A DNA stretch of 64,000 nt from Solen grandis (lineage: Eukaryota; Mollusca; Bivalvia; Adapedonta; Solenidae). The position numbers were made by a program, and so were the translations under genes. Numbering within the stretch: the stretch's first letter is position 1; each line of letters starts with the position of its first letter. Where the stretch lies: NCBI GenBank assembly GCA_021229015.1, contig CM037794.1, positions 40,691,126 to 40,755,125 of the forward strand, in the 5' to 3' direction. Below, piece by piece: positions 24,693 to 36,007 of the stretch. Below the pieces are notes generated by a model, which was not told the origin of the DNA, ran no database searches, and saw only the letters and a list, made by a program, of their open reading frames with translations.

Positions 24693-25853
24693 ACTGAGTG
24701 TGCCTATTTATGTACAGTCAAGTCACTACCCATAGTTATTCAATAGTACCACCATCCTGGCAGCACGGAAGACACAAGCACTGGAGCAGCTCAACAGTTC
24801 TAGTATTGTTAACTAACAAACATTTCCAAACTAAATAAATGATCTGCAAAATATATACTAGACACTCTCAGAGAATACCATATAAGAGAGAACTTCTAAT
24901 TTTTGAAAAAACCAAACAGACCCTACAACTAATGAAAGCACCAAATCCCCTCTACACTGCAACATGAAATATCTACAGGTTTTATCTGTAGATTCTCTTT
25001 AATTTTATATAACTTAACATCAAAATAACTATTATTCATTCCAAGACATTTTCCAGTTATCTTCATGAAAAAAATTTGTTAAAACAAGTTCTCTATGACT
25101 GTCAATATATTGCCTTTCATAATATATTTTGGAGGGAAAGTCAGAATGAACAACATAAAGAAACAATCATGGCAACTTTATCTGGATATAAGGCCAGTGT
25201 TTTCTACACAATACCAAGTTGTTCTGACAATTCATTATGAGAAAACCAGAATCACCTATCCTAAAATTCTGATCTTAAAACTAAAATTCCTTTGAAGTAA
25301 CCCCTTAATAACATACTGTAGAAACAAAGGTCTAACTTGATAATCAGTTAAACACATAAATCTGATGGCAACATTATGCAATGTCACAGCATCTTTTATT
25401 CTAATAACAACTGTTTTGAAGAATAGCTAACACAAGTAACAGTAAAATTAAATACCAGATGAGGTGAATTGTGTCTCCATATGCTTGAAGATGTGTTTCA
25501 AAATTGACATAAAAACTGTATAAGAAATTCCAGTAACTACATAATGGATAAAAAATGAATAAATATACAATGAACTTCTATAAATACCTGGATAAGATGT
25601 TTAAGATATTCTGGATATATTTAGTATATTGTTAGTTACATGGCATCAACCAATGGTTTATACCTTACATACCTACTGACACCCACTGAAAGTAGTTGAC
25701 AAACTTTCAGTAGTTCAGTTGCTGTTTTTGTTGGGGGTTTTTTCTACAAGTTTATGTATAACATTGTACATTGCTTAGCCAATCAAAATTTGGCCAATAA
25801 TTGAGATAAATATAACGTATACACTGTTCTATTACATCAGAAATAATTTTACC
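24693..25853. other. No gene seen
   Basis: AT-rich spacer without exon-like or repeat structure that I can support. Confidence 0.4.
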
Positions 25854-26095
25854 TTAACCCTTTCCCTCATATAGACTCATTTTGACGCCCTCAATAGGTA
25901 TCACATAAAGCCTGATCTGCAGAAAACCACAGTTAAACCTTACCAAATTTTATTACAAAATCCTCATTTCCAGACAACTGAGGAGCAGCGAACAGCATAA
26001 AACCTGATCAGCCTGCGAGTTACTCGCAGGCTGATCTGGTTTTATGCTGTTCGCATAGGTCTTTTCATGGTGTCCTCTATGAGGGAAAGGGTTAA
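25854..26095 (-). mobile_element. TTAA MITE, copy 6 (complete, inverted)
   Basis: A complete ~242-bp copy in minus orientation with both TTAA ends and an intact hairpin (agcctgcgagt/actcgcaggct). Confidence 0.85.
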
Positions 26096-27075
26096 AAATC
26101 TGATCAGTAGTAGACCTGTTGGAGCTGCATGCTGCCCTATACTTAACTTAGTCTATCCTGATTCAGACTAAAACATTTGTTCAGTCTGATCAGGTTTTAC
26201 ATCTCATGTAGTCGGAAAATTACTGTCACATACCAGCCAAGATAAGACCTACCTAGCCTGCAAGTTCAATGCAAACGTGTGTAGCTTTATACTGATCATA
26301 TGTATCCAGACTTATTTCATTAACAAAACCCTTAAATGAATCTTATTCCAAATATAGCCATTGCTTGTCTACACATGCCCATGATAAACACAGCACACTG
26401 TATACAGTTATCTCCCCCAGGTCAAATCTTCACAACTCTGGAATAACCTTCAACGAATGACCTTCAAAAAAAAAAAAAAAAAGGCAAAAGCAAAATTTGG
26501 TCAGACTTGAGAGGCATAGTTCATGAAGTTATTGTTGTAAGAAATTCTTTAGAGACCTACACTAACTTAAGACTATCTTTTACCCTAGAACAATATCAGC
26601 AGTTTTTCATCACACAGTGACATTACATGGCAAACATATATTGTATTAATATTATTCATATCTACACACACTGAAATCTTACAAGCAGATGTATGTAGAT
26701 GCATTTATTCAGTGACATTACTCCCCCCTCATCAGTGAAACTGCAGATGATGTAAAGCTAGTGACCTAATTAATATATCCTACAGGTAAATGTATGCAAT
26801 ATCCTACAGAATTCTCTCCAGTAGTGTGGGCATGGTTTAATCCTAGGAAAATCCCCGATCTAAGTTCGGCTAAAGTCTGGCCTATGACAGGACATCCTAC
26901 AGATACTTCTCAGAAGATGGCAAGAGTGAACGATTGTGTACTGAATATCTTCAACAGTCTATATTATGTAATTTCATCTGACTAATAATCAACACCCAAC
27001 TTGCATGTCTTTCCACATTGTCTCTACCATACAGTAATCCATGAACACAAGTAAAAAGCGTCACATGTGACAATG
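26096..27075. other. No gene seen
   Basis: AT-rich spacer with an A-run at 26,466-26,482. A 63-codon plus-strand frame at 26,794-26,985 has no supporting signal. Confidence 0.4.
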
Positions 27076-27223
27076 TCAGTGATGCACGCGGCAGTCTGTG
27101 TTGCACATGAAGCTCACGGCACGGCTCAGCGCTCCGCTTGTGTTTGAATCCGGATCACACCACAGGCGTGGAATTCCTTCTAGCACATGGGTTATGTAAG
27201 CACAGTGGTTATATGATTTCTCT
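27076..27223 (-). CDS. Candidate terminal exon, Cys-containing C-terminus (unrecognised)
   Basis: On the minus strand a good acceptor (ttattattttcag) precedes an open frame of about 48 codons ending in TGA at 27,076-27,078. Codon use is GC-rich (CGC, GTG, GCC, AGC), unlike the surrounding AT-rich DNA. The peptide contains HCAYITHVLEGIPRLWC and a later CNTDCR motif, so four cysteines, suggesting an extracytoplasmic or metal-binding segment. I do not recognise the family. Upstream exons are not found; the next minus-strand exon (27,649-27,824) has its own stop and an incompatible phase, so this may be another gene, or an alternative end whose partner lies beyond the gap. Confidence 0.5.
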
Positions 27224-27273
27224 CTGAAAATAATAAAAAAAAACAGACATACATGATACATGTAAATACTTTT

Positions 27274-27446
27274 TTAACCCTTTCCCTCATATAGACTGAT
27301 TTTAACGCACTCAATAGGTATCACATAAAGCCTGATCTGCAGAAAACCACAGTTAAACCTTACCAAATTTAATTACAAAATCCCCATTTCCAGACCACAG
27401 AGGAGCAGTGAACAGCATAAAACCTGATCAGCCTGCGAGTTACTCA
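27274..27446 (-). mobile_element. TTAA MITE, copy 7 (truncated)
   Basis: It starts with ttaaccctttccctcatata and runs to the loop of the hairpin (gcctgcgagttactc), then breaks off into unrelated sequence. The missing part is the second hairpin arm and the far terminal repeat. Confidence 0.8.
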
Positions 27447-27545
27447 AAGTTACTCCTGAAAATCAATCTGAATCTTCCTCTTCCCATAAGATATCTACCT
27501 CGCAAGTATCTCTATTCTAACAAGAGATATTTGACCGGACCAAAT

Positions 27546-27567
27546 GTTTGACACCCGCGTGTCAAAC
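27546..27567. repeat. 22-bp near-perfect palindrome
   Basis: The arms gtttgacac and gtgtcaaac flank ccgc. It is short and its function is unknown; it sits between the truncated MITE copy and the WASP-like exon. Confidence 0.5.
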
Positions 27568-27648
27568 GATACACCCCAGTTTAAGGGGGCCAAGTGAAAT
27601 GGTACAATATAATCTGAGACGACTGTGACTACTTTACCTTACTAGACT

Positions 27649-27824
27649 CTAAGGATCCTGGTCCCATTCATCATCGTCATCCTCCATTTCATCCTCTGAC
27701 TCGCTGTCCTCCATCGCGCGCCGCCGCATGTCAAATGCTCGTGTCATCACAGCATGCACATCAAAACGATCACGTGGCACAGTTTCTTTTTTGCGCTCTT
27801 CGGTTTTCTTTAACTTCTTGTTCC
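27649..27824 (-). CDS. Terminal exon with WASP-like central/acidic tail
   Basis: On the minus strand the acceptor ctaatgttacag opens a frame of 58 codons ending in TAG (27,649-27,651); the other two frames are closed. The peptide begins Lys-rich (NKKLKKTEERKK), then has an amphipathic, Arg-rich segment (VMTRAFDMRRRAM), then an acidic tail with a single Trp (EDEMEDDDEWD). This order, helix then acidic residues with Trp near the C-terminus, is that of the central and acidic regions of WASP-family proteins, which bind Arp2/3. The homology is by pattern only; the WH2 and Pro-rich parts are not in view. Upstream exons probably lie across the N gap. An unrelated acidic C-terminus is the alternative. 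Confidence 0.6.
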
Positions 27825-28351
27825 CTGTAACATTAGAATGATCCTGGTCATGGACAAGAACTTCAGTTGTTTTTTAATATGATTAAGCATATCCTCTGAC
27901 ATTTTATACATGAAATATGATAATCAAACAATATAAATTCTCATTACATTTGATGTTAGTATGCACAGTATTAACATTTGATATACCAGTTTGTCTTCCT
28001 TGTGAAGAAAAAAATATCAAATAAGAAAGCCTTCAAATATCCTGGTATCATTATAATCTCATATTTTGGCAAGATATGTATCAAAATGCCCCCTGCTCTA
28101 ATAAAAGTGTTGTTAAAAAACAGAAAATATAAAACTGCAAATAATCACACTGCAACTTGTACAACAGACAGGGAAACATAGATTGAAAACAAGTATCTGG
28201 TGTTGCTTGCAATACATGAGTTCCCTACCAGTGAGGTGCATAATTTTTTTGTTACCATAACAACCAGAATTTGGTCTGAGAAAAAAACAAAACAAAGTGA
28301 CGTGAAGAATCGCCATACAGCCATCTATTCATATACCAAATATTACCTTAA

Positions 28352-28421
28352 ATGGTTTTCAGATTTCCAGACATCCAGACAGATGGACAGATGGAGGGCA
28401 AACTTATAGTCCCCTTCGGTG
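28352..28421. repeat. Repeat-like end abutting the gap
   Basis: ccagacagatggacagatgg followed by a stretch ending agtccccttcggtg resembles the tail of a dispersed bivalve repeat known to me only by appearance. It breaks off at the gap, which may be why the assembly broke there. Confidence 0.4.
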
Positions 28422-28521
28422 NNNNNNNNNNNNNNNNNNNNNNNNNNNNNNNNNNNNNNNNNNNNNNNNNNNNNNNNNNNNNNNNNNNNNNNNNNNNNNN
28501 NNNNNNNNNNNNNNNNNNNNN
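28422..28521. other. Assembly gap (100 N)
   Basis: Exactly 100 N, the usual placeholder for a gap of unknown size. Features on its two sides may be farther apart than the coordinates say. Confidence 0.98.
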
Positions 28522-28992
28522 GACCCTAACTTAGTTTATTATATAATAGGGCTGTAATTGGTAGGATTTTTCATATTGGTAGATTGAATATTACTTAAAT
28601 TAAAGCAAACATTAATAAATAAAGCTACAAACAGTTTAAACATCATGGAACATTGTTGAGGTTAGAGGAAATCACAAATGATTTACAAGTTTGACAAAAA
28701 TGTTTTAGCTTTTCTTGACTAGAATCAACACATTTAGCATGTGAACTTTAATAAAAATTACAAACAAGTGACATAATTATTGGCTAAGCCTTACATTAAA
28801 CAAATCAATCACTTCAGATTGTTGTTTATGGATATATGAATTTGAGTATTGATTGAATATCAAAGTTATCAATGACAGCCCTAGTTTAGAAATTAGGCAT
28901 CAATGTTTGTATTCATTTAGCTCATTTTGATAAGTTTTCTGTTCAATAAGATTGATAAAGTACATGTAATAGTTAATCTCTATCCTAAGCAC
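28522..28992. other. No gene seen
   Basis: AT-rich sequence with no exon-like frame. Confidence 0.4.
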
Positions 28993-29185
28993 TTTTTAGC
29001 TAACTAGAGCACAACATGCGCAAAGTGAGCTATATGGATCGCCTTGCGTCCATCGTTAACAATTTGCTTTAAACAACATCCCCTCTGGAACTGCTGGATA
29101 GAAATTGATGACACTTGCATGAATTGGAGGCCCACCACAAAAGTTGCTAAAATTAACTTGATTCATACAGAAGGGTTAAATGAAT
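28993..29185 (+). mobile_element. Decayed HINE-like element, 5' portion
   Basis: TTTTTAGCTAACTAGAGC is followed by gtgagctatatggatcgcct and cttcaaaca-type sequence (tttaaacaacatc). This matches the 5' part of the elements at 58,391 and 59,778. The first inverted repeat is mutated and no 3' end is seen. Confidence 0.5.
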
Positions 29186-29613
29186 TACCAGAATCTACCT
29201 GTTTACTATAATCTACTGGAAACAACTTGGGTTTTACCAGAATCAACCTTATTTTCTTGTTTTATGTTATTTTTTTTTAAATCTTAAATACAATATTATT
29301 AATGAGATTCATGTTATACCTTTGTTTCTTTTTAAAGTGGCATTAGATGCATGTTGTCATTGACTTAACAGAACCAACTTAGCTATTTATAGACAGGCTG
29401 ATTCAGACCTGCATATTTTTCAAAGTTAATATTATTATTTTATCCTAAAAACACGCCATATCTTTTTCGTCTTATCATTGTCTTTGGTTGGTATGCATAG
29501 CTTTACTTCATAAAAGCTTCGCAAACACAACAAAATTGCAGATTTATTTCACCATGGATTATCTGGCATCAACCTAAAAAAATTTTGTTATAGTTGTTAT
29601 GGTTTTTTGTGTC

Positions 29614-29950
29614 TTTTTAGCTCACCTGAGCACATGTGCTCAGGATGAGCTATTAGGATCGTTGAGTGTCCGTCGTCCGCAATTAATTTGTTAACACTAT
29701 AGCATCTTCATTTCTTAAGTTGTCATTTTCAACCTTTATGAAAATATTTGTGACTATGATTTATTGATCAAGTTTGATTATGGCTGATTTCAGCCAATTA
29801 AGTCAGGAGTTATGCCCCTTTTAATACAAAAAATGCCAGATTTCACCTTTTTTTTTTTACCTTCCAGCATCTTTATTTCTTCAGCAGTGCAGGTAATGAA
29901 GGCAATTTTTCTCAGGTGAGTGATTATAGGGCCATCTTGGCCCTCTTGTT
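29614..29950 (+). mobile_element. Complete short HINE-like element (337 bp)
   Basis: Its 5' end is TTTTTAGCTCACCTGAGC with an immediate hairpin (gctca..tgagcac/gtgctca..tgagc). The 3' end has CTCAGGTGAGTG, the inverted repeat of the 5' GCTCACCTGAG, then agggccatcttggccctctt. The terminal repeats are asymmetrical: near the extreme 5' end but about 40 bp in from the 3' end, and a 3' palindrome precedes CTCTTGT. This layout fits Helentron-derived non-autonomous elements. It is non-coding. Confidence 0.65.
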
Positions 29951-30089
29951 TCTTGTATTTCTTTTAAATGTTAACAACTAAAATATATAGTTTGTTTTGA
30001 GACTGTAATGTTACTATTTTCAATTTCTATTGATACTGAAGAAGACTGGAATTGACATTGTGAGAAGGGTTTTTTTTTTCCAAATAAAT

Positions 30090-30260
30090 TGGAATACAGG
30101 GCTCTTTTTAGCAAGTAATGTTTTTTTGTCCAAATATATGAGTAAGGAAACAGGGCTTTAGCAAGTAATGTTTTTAGTTGTCCAAATATATGAGTAATTG
30201 GTAACATACAGGGCTCTTTAGCAAGTAATGTTTTTAGTTGTCCAAATATATGAGTAATTG
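30090..30260. repeat. Minisatellite, 3 units of ~55-60 bp
   Basis: Three units of acagggct...tagcaagtaatgttttt followed by gtccaaatatatgagtaa, starting near 30,097, 30,149 and 30,207. Confidence 0.85.
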
Positions 30261-30865
30261 CTTACTTGGGATTCCAATGAAATAACAACAAAACAAAATG
30301 GGTGGGTATTTATTTTTATTTTCTTTCATGAACAAAACTATCCATAATAGCATTAACAGCAGTAACAATCCATGTCATTATAATTGAACAATACAAAAAC
30401 ATATTTATAAACTTTTTCATAATTTCAATTCTTAATAGTTACGTTAATAGTAATTTCTTACATGGAAATAAAAATAACATAACAAACTGGTGCACCCAAA
30501 AGGTCACCTAGTCATTCAAATTGTCTACTTTGACCTTTTTGAGGTTAATTTTCAGCGTCTTATGTTTTTTCGTTTTCTTTGACCAGGTTTACGTCCATTG
30601 TCCATGGAGCTGTTACAGTATAAGTTTTTCTGTCAGTAGATGTTACATGTTTTCCGTTTGTTGGTAGAAACTGTTGGTAACATTTGAAATAACTTATCCT
30701 AATCCAGTCCGTTTTTATTTTTTTCAAAATGCCTGTTCGTCTCTGTTTACCTGTACTCAGTACTTAGTGTTTAAGTGCAGTTTTTTTAATTGTTGGTTTT
30801 AACTGTGCACAAGGTAACATTCTGGTAGAGGTTTATTTCCAATTTAATTTTTTGGACATGGTCAT
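30261..30865. other. No intact gene seen
   Basis: AT-rich sequence downstream (on the minus strand) of the Harbinger fragment. It may hold decayed remains of that element, but I could not align any conserved block. Confidence 0.35.
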
Positions 30866-31427
30866 TGACATATTGTTGATCCATCTATTGCCCCAATCAC
30901 ACCAGGAATTCCGCTCTTCTGAAAGAATCTGAGCTTGATCTCCCGCTGTTGGTGTACATCTGTTGGGAAGCTAATGAAATAATAGATGAAAATAATTCAT
31001 TAGACAATATTTTTTTTGGGGGGGAAAAAAAACAGGTCAAAATTCAGACAGTGACAATTTAATATAAAATATATTATTAGCAAGTCTCTGATGGTCATAG
31101 CTCAGTCTGGATTGGGGCTATGATAAGGTTTACCTCTATACTTAATTATATCTATCTCTTTGAGATATTGCTTCATAGTAGAATTTTTCAGTTTATAAAT
31201 AAAAAATGGTAGCAAATTCTATAAATAGAAATAAACACAGACAAGAAAGGAATATCAATATATAAAATGGAAGAAGGAGCTGTATACCTCACATTCTGTA
31301 GACGTGTATTTACAGCGTCTAGGAAGGGTTCTAAGTGGCAGGACAGTGATGCCTTACTTATCCCGTGGAGGTCACCAACCTCACTGTAGAAATCGCCCTT
31401 CGCAAGATATCAGCGACCAGCTAATAT
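30866..31427 (-). pseudogene. PIF/Harbinger (HARBI1-like) transposase fragment with intron
   Basis: Two minus-strand pieces fit one frame. The first (about 31,427-31,288) encodes a helix-turn-helix-like region with GDFYSEVGDLHGISKASLS and ends in a donor (gag/gtatac). The second begins at 30,970 after ttcattag and encodes IPGVIGAIDGS, the block carrying the first catalytic Asp of Harbinger DDE nucleases. An in-frame TGA sits just before LAKGDF, and after the IDGST block the frame is lost (TGA at about 30,866). The other catalytic residues are not seen. Such transposases cut DNA for cut-and-paste movement; this copy is dead. Confidence 0.8.
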
Positions 31428-32897
31428 CTGAAAATAAATAGAAAAGCATTCCTTTTTTTTTTTCATTCCAAAAAAGGTGGGTGGGGAAGGATCAGGATTT
31501 GAGAAGCTTGGATTAAAGAAATCAATGAAATTTATCTGAGTGAAAATTAAATTATGTTGTCATGAACACAGTTACAGCATCAAATAACAATGATTAATGC
31601 CAAAAATATATCAAAATGTTGATCAATGTCTTTAAAGTTCTCCCGTATTATGTCAACATGATCAGCGGCAAACAATTTCTTGGACAATTTTTTGTTGTCA
31701 TGTTTAAAAGTAGATAAAAAGGGAGAGTATAAAACGGACTTCCAAATATTTCTGGTGCGTGTTTACAGACCTCGGAATATCCATTTATATATCTATCTAT
31801 ATTAAAATACATACCTGCGTCAAGGGTGAAATAGGGTGACCCCTATTGCAACTAGGGGAAAGATCTCCAGAGATCAACCCAGTAAGATAACTAATGCTTC
31901 CTTGATCTAGTCTGTATCAAGAGAGAATCTCTCTGTCTGTAAAACCATCTTAAGAAGTCAGTCTCTCGTTGAACTTTTGCATTGCCCTTATATTTTGCTG
32001 ATGAGCGGCATTGTAAATAAATACAGCAGCCATGATACTTACGATATTCTATCGAGTTACTTGAGCGTTCAGCCTGTCGTAAGTTTATGAGAAAATTCTG
32101 CGATATTGTAGCTAAATTTTTTTAAAATTAAAACACCTCTAACATACCTGTCAACATTTCAGAATGGCAAGGAGTGAGATTTTTACGTGTCGCGAAGACC
32201 GGATGGGAGTGTGGGTTTGGGAGAATTTTTTTTTAAATGCATTAAATTATGCATTCTGGTGCCTTTTGAGATCATTAAGTATGAATTTCTTGTGTCCTGT
32301 GTTACCATGCTTTTACAAAATTAATAAGAAAAAATTACATTTTTTAAAAATTTATTTATGAACATGATAAATAGGTTTCTATGCATAGCATAAATGTAAT
32401 AAAGAAATCAACATGAAAAACAACCAAATAAATAAATGCACATTTTTGCTTTAGCAAAAGCACCAATACTGGACACATATTAAAAAGGAATATATAAGCT
32501 TTTTATCTCATGATACATGATAAATAGTTTTCTATGCATAGCATAAAACACCAATACTTAAAAAATATTAAAGAGGAACAGATAGAATTGGGTATTACTA
32601 GCTTATCCATTTTTGGGCATAATTTATGAAAGATTTGCTCATTTGTTTGTTCAAAATCTGATAAAATTTTGCTAGATGGGAGAAAAATCTCATGTCAAAA
32701 GTGAGCCAAATTTTAAAACTTAAGTTCTTAAATCTCTCACTGAGAATGGACAATTTCTCACTCATATTGGCTATTTGTGATGTTTTTTTTCTCATGATTT
32801 TTTGGACATTATTTTCCCTACTTATCTGACCCCTAACCCTTAGTCACAAGACTTTAGGTCTTGATTATACTTATATGTTGCTTTCTTCGCTTCTCTT
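31428..32897. other. No gene seen
   Basis: AT-rich. A segment ctatgcatagcataa recurs at about 32,380 and 32,532 within a ~150-bp diverged direct duplication (32,345-32,580). Confidence 0.4.
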
Positions 32898-33289
32898 CTA
32901 AGATTGTCGTTGATGATCAGGTCGAAAACACTTCCTGTCCCTGTTGATCTTGCAGGACAGCAAGGAAGTTATGGTGGAACTGTCCAAATCTGTCCTCAGC
33001 TCTGTCTGGATCTTCCTGACACAACTAAATGTTCTCTCACACTCTGCATTGCTGTTAGGAATGGTCAGCAACGCACATGCCAGTCTGGTGAGTGTGGGAA
33101 AACGAGGCTTTCCAGTCACTCTGTTGTACATTGAAGCCAGTTTTCCCCAGTACTCATCAAGCCTGGTGTCCTCTTTGTAATCTGGCAGCATATTGGCGGG
33201 GAGCACCTGGAGATCCCCATACTCCTCCTCCAGTTGATCCAGGTCCTCTGGGTGGATGATTCCTGGGAACCTTCTTCCAAGTCGCACCA
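32898..33289 (-). pseudogene. hAT transposase, C-terminal dimerisation exon
   Basis: A minus-strand acceptor (ttcttatttgtattgacag) precedes about 130 open codons with a TAA/TGA-type stop at 32,898. It contains FPTLTRLACALLTIPNSNAE, followed by CERTFSCVRKI: the hallmark hAT C-terminal dimerisation motif (nSn.eReFS type). Only this terminal part of the transposase is present here; the catalytic middle is not found between this exon and the N-terminal exon at 34,501. The exon itself is intact, so either the rest is in undetected exons or the copy is internally deleted. Labelled a pseudogene on that basis, but a domesticated gene is possible. Confidence 0.7.
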
Positions 33290-34500
33290 CTGTCAATACA
33301 AATAAGAACAAAAATTAAACACTATTGCAATGTGCAATATATAGATGATCAGGGCTGGATCCAATTAGTAATATATTTTCATTCATTATGATTGATAACA
33401 CTTGTTCATTTAATTGAAATAATTTGTAATTGATGCAGAAAATATTTAAGTAATTATTATTTATCAATAACAAAGCGAATTTTGTCTATAATTGTCAATT
33501 AAATTATTTTTAATTATTTTGCATTTTCTATGAATGTCTGCGGTAGTCTCATAAGATTAAGTGACAGTTATAAGTTTTCATTTCACATTTGTCTGAATTT
33601 AGTGAAGACATACACCTATGAATGTCAAACTCCAATTACAGTTAATAGCCTAAGCATACATGTATGTACAGTCATCATTACATTGAAAATTATTTTTTCT
33701 GAATTCAGCTTATGTTACCAGTTGTAGGATTGTATTCATAATATTTTTTCTGAATTCAGCTTATGTTAAAAAAATGTGAGGTCAAAAGGTTCAAATCCTA
33801 CAAAGAACTGACTAAAACAGATAGATCTAGATCTACCTAAAATTTTGATGTCTTGACTTTAACAAGTCTGGATAAATATTAGTAGATCTAGATCAAATTA
33901 TATAAATTCAGTCAGTTTTTATATTTTGATTAAATATATTGGTATGCAATTTAAATATCATTCTTAATCACATATAGTGGCTGTGTTATATGTGAATGAC
34001 CGATTGATAACAGTAAAAATACCATGTAGACATTCGATTTGTAATGTACTTTCGGTTTAAAAATAATTGGAGCGGTCTTTTTCCACGGCGATTATAACAA
34101 AGATTACATAATCAGTTAGTACTTTTATTGTTATAAAAAGAAGGAACGTCGAAGTATGTTAGTCAATGCTCAGTGATTCATAATTAAAACATTTAAGTGT
34201 CTGTTTACAAATCAAATGCTGTTGCCCATAGTATCAAAATGTCGTTTAGATGGCGCATGCGCAAAAAGTGGTATCAATAATACGCTGACGAATAAATTTG
34301 GGTAAATCCGCGTTAATTGATGTTTTTTGCTGCACTCCATGTGTATTTACTTTCAAAATATGTTGTTACGTCGAATATTTTAAAAAATTCAATATTAAAT
34401 TTTAAATACAATCGATATATAAATTTTAATTACATAGAAATACCATTCAATTATTTTTAAACCCTACGACAATAAAAAAAATGAAACGAATGCAACATAC
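33290..34500. other. Spacer between two hAT exons, no exon seen
   Basis: Very AT-rich. An intact transposase would need its catalytic region here. The two flanking exons also have incompatible phases (2 nt left over versus 1 nt needed), so at least one further exon is missing. Confidence 0.5.
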
Positions 34501-34626
34501 CTCCTACACAGTTTGCAGAAAGCAAAATTGGGTCCTGTGTCAGATTTTGAAAGCCAGGAAAATTCCAGTTCCCACGCGTTGTTGTACTTTGAGGCATAAC
34601 TTTTTTCTTCTTTTCTGGGTCTTCAT
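34501..34626 (-). pseudogene. hAT-type N-terminal zinc-finger exon with apparent frameshift
   Basis: On the minus strand the frame SKYNNAWELEFSWLSKSD continues to NFAFCKLCRR and a donor (AGGAG/gtatgt at 34,500). The pattern Y..EW..EF.WL followed by FC.LC is the start of the TTF/BED-like zinc finger of many hAT-family transposases. An ATG at 34,624-34,626 (MKTQKRRKK) is in another frame; the shift falls in an A-run (34,602-34,607 as T on +). This is at the edge of the corrupted block, so the frameshift may be a sequencing error. Orientation agrees with the C-terminal exon 1.2 kb away. Confidence 0.6.
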
Positions 34627-35771
34627 TTTTTCATCGACATTAAGTGCGGGGGAAAGGTGCATCTGTGGGAATTTAAGAAAAAGTTACCGATAATTGTATT
34701 GATCGGGGGGATTGGAAAAAATTAAAAAAAAACATTGGTTGGTGGATTTTTCTGGGAAGCCCGGAAAACCCTGGGTTAGAGTATAAACAAGACCGGGGGT
34801 AAACAGTTTTGTGACGTTACCCTGTATTTGGGGAACCCCCCCAGAAGCGTCACAGGGGGGGCTTATATTGGGGCTTAAAACCCGTGTTGTTTTAACGATT
34901 AGGAAGGTAAAAAATTTGAAAAAATTTCTGACCCACAATTTTTTTTTGGTTTTTTTTTTTTAAAAAAAACGGAAAAAAAATCCCCCAAAAACGGGGAAAA
35001 CGTGACATAACTTAAAATCGTGGAATCCGTTTTGGGGGATTAAAGGGATCCTCAAAATTTACAATGTCTTTGTAAAAAAATTGAGAAAAAAAAATTTTTA
35101 CAATGTTTAAAAAAAAGGTTCATGACTCCAGTTATTGTTGTTCCAGTTTTCCAAACTTTTTGCTTTTTAGGGTATTTACCTTTTTTTTTAATAATTGGTA
35201 CAGTTGTTTGTAAAATAGCCTGAAAGTCAATACGACCTTTGTCAAATTTTGTGACAAGTTGTCATAGCATATGGTCTTGGCATCAGTCGTCCCTTTACCA
35301 AAATTTTTTTTTATGCTTTTGTCTTTGTGCTTTTGTCACTGGTATTGTCAAAAAAAATTGGCTTTTTTCCTTTAGGGGACATCATCGATATTACTTCTTC
35401 CCCAAAACCCCGAAAATAATTAACACCCTATGAAAAAAACAGCAATGTTTCCCCGAAAATCATCATTTTTCCGCAGTCGGCCTAGATTTTGCCTGTGGTA
35501 CGGGGGGGGGGGGAAATGATTTTCCGGAATCCTTCTTCCCTTTTGTACAGTGGAAGACGTCCACATCAGTTTTATTCGTTTTGTGGAAAATACCCCCCTA
35601 AAAATGCCCCCAGCAAAAGTTCCTCTCTAACTCACAAGTATGTGGGGAAAGGGCCCTTCCCAGCATGGCCTTTGGGTGAAAAGTGCCCCTTTGAATGGGT
35701 GTTCTAGGGTTCATGAAGATTTTTTGTGTGGGGTTTGGCATGACGGAGGTCATTATTAAATGAAGTTGTTG

Positions 35772-36007
35772 TTAATTTCCCTCTAGGGGGGGAAAAAAAA
35801 AAAAGATCTATGCGAAAAAACTAAAAAGATCACCCCCTGGAGTAATGCAGGCTGATGGTTTTATGCTGTTCGGTCCTCAGTGGTCTGGAATGAGGCTTTT
35901 AATTAAAATTTTTAAAAGGTTTTTTTTAAATGTGGTTTTTTTGAAAATCAGGCTTTATTGGTATTATTGGTGTGAAAAAATGGTCTTTGGGGAAAGGGGT
36001 TTTTTAA
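35772..36007 (+). mobile_element. TTAA MITE, copy 8 (corrupted text)
   Basis: Recognisable blocks are ggttttatgctgttcgg, cctcagtggtctgga, caggctttattggt and a ggaaaggggtttttt end. The differences from clean copies are mostly homopolymer changes. Confidence 0.7.

Noticed and set aside
28352..28534. Open frame spanning the N run
   Set aside because: It exists only because the gap is translated as unknown residues.
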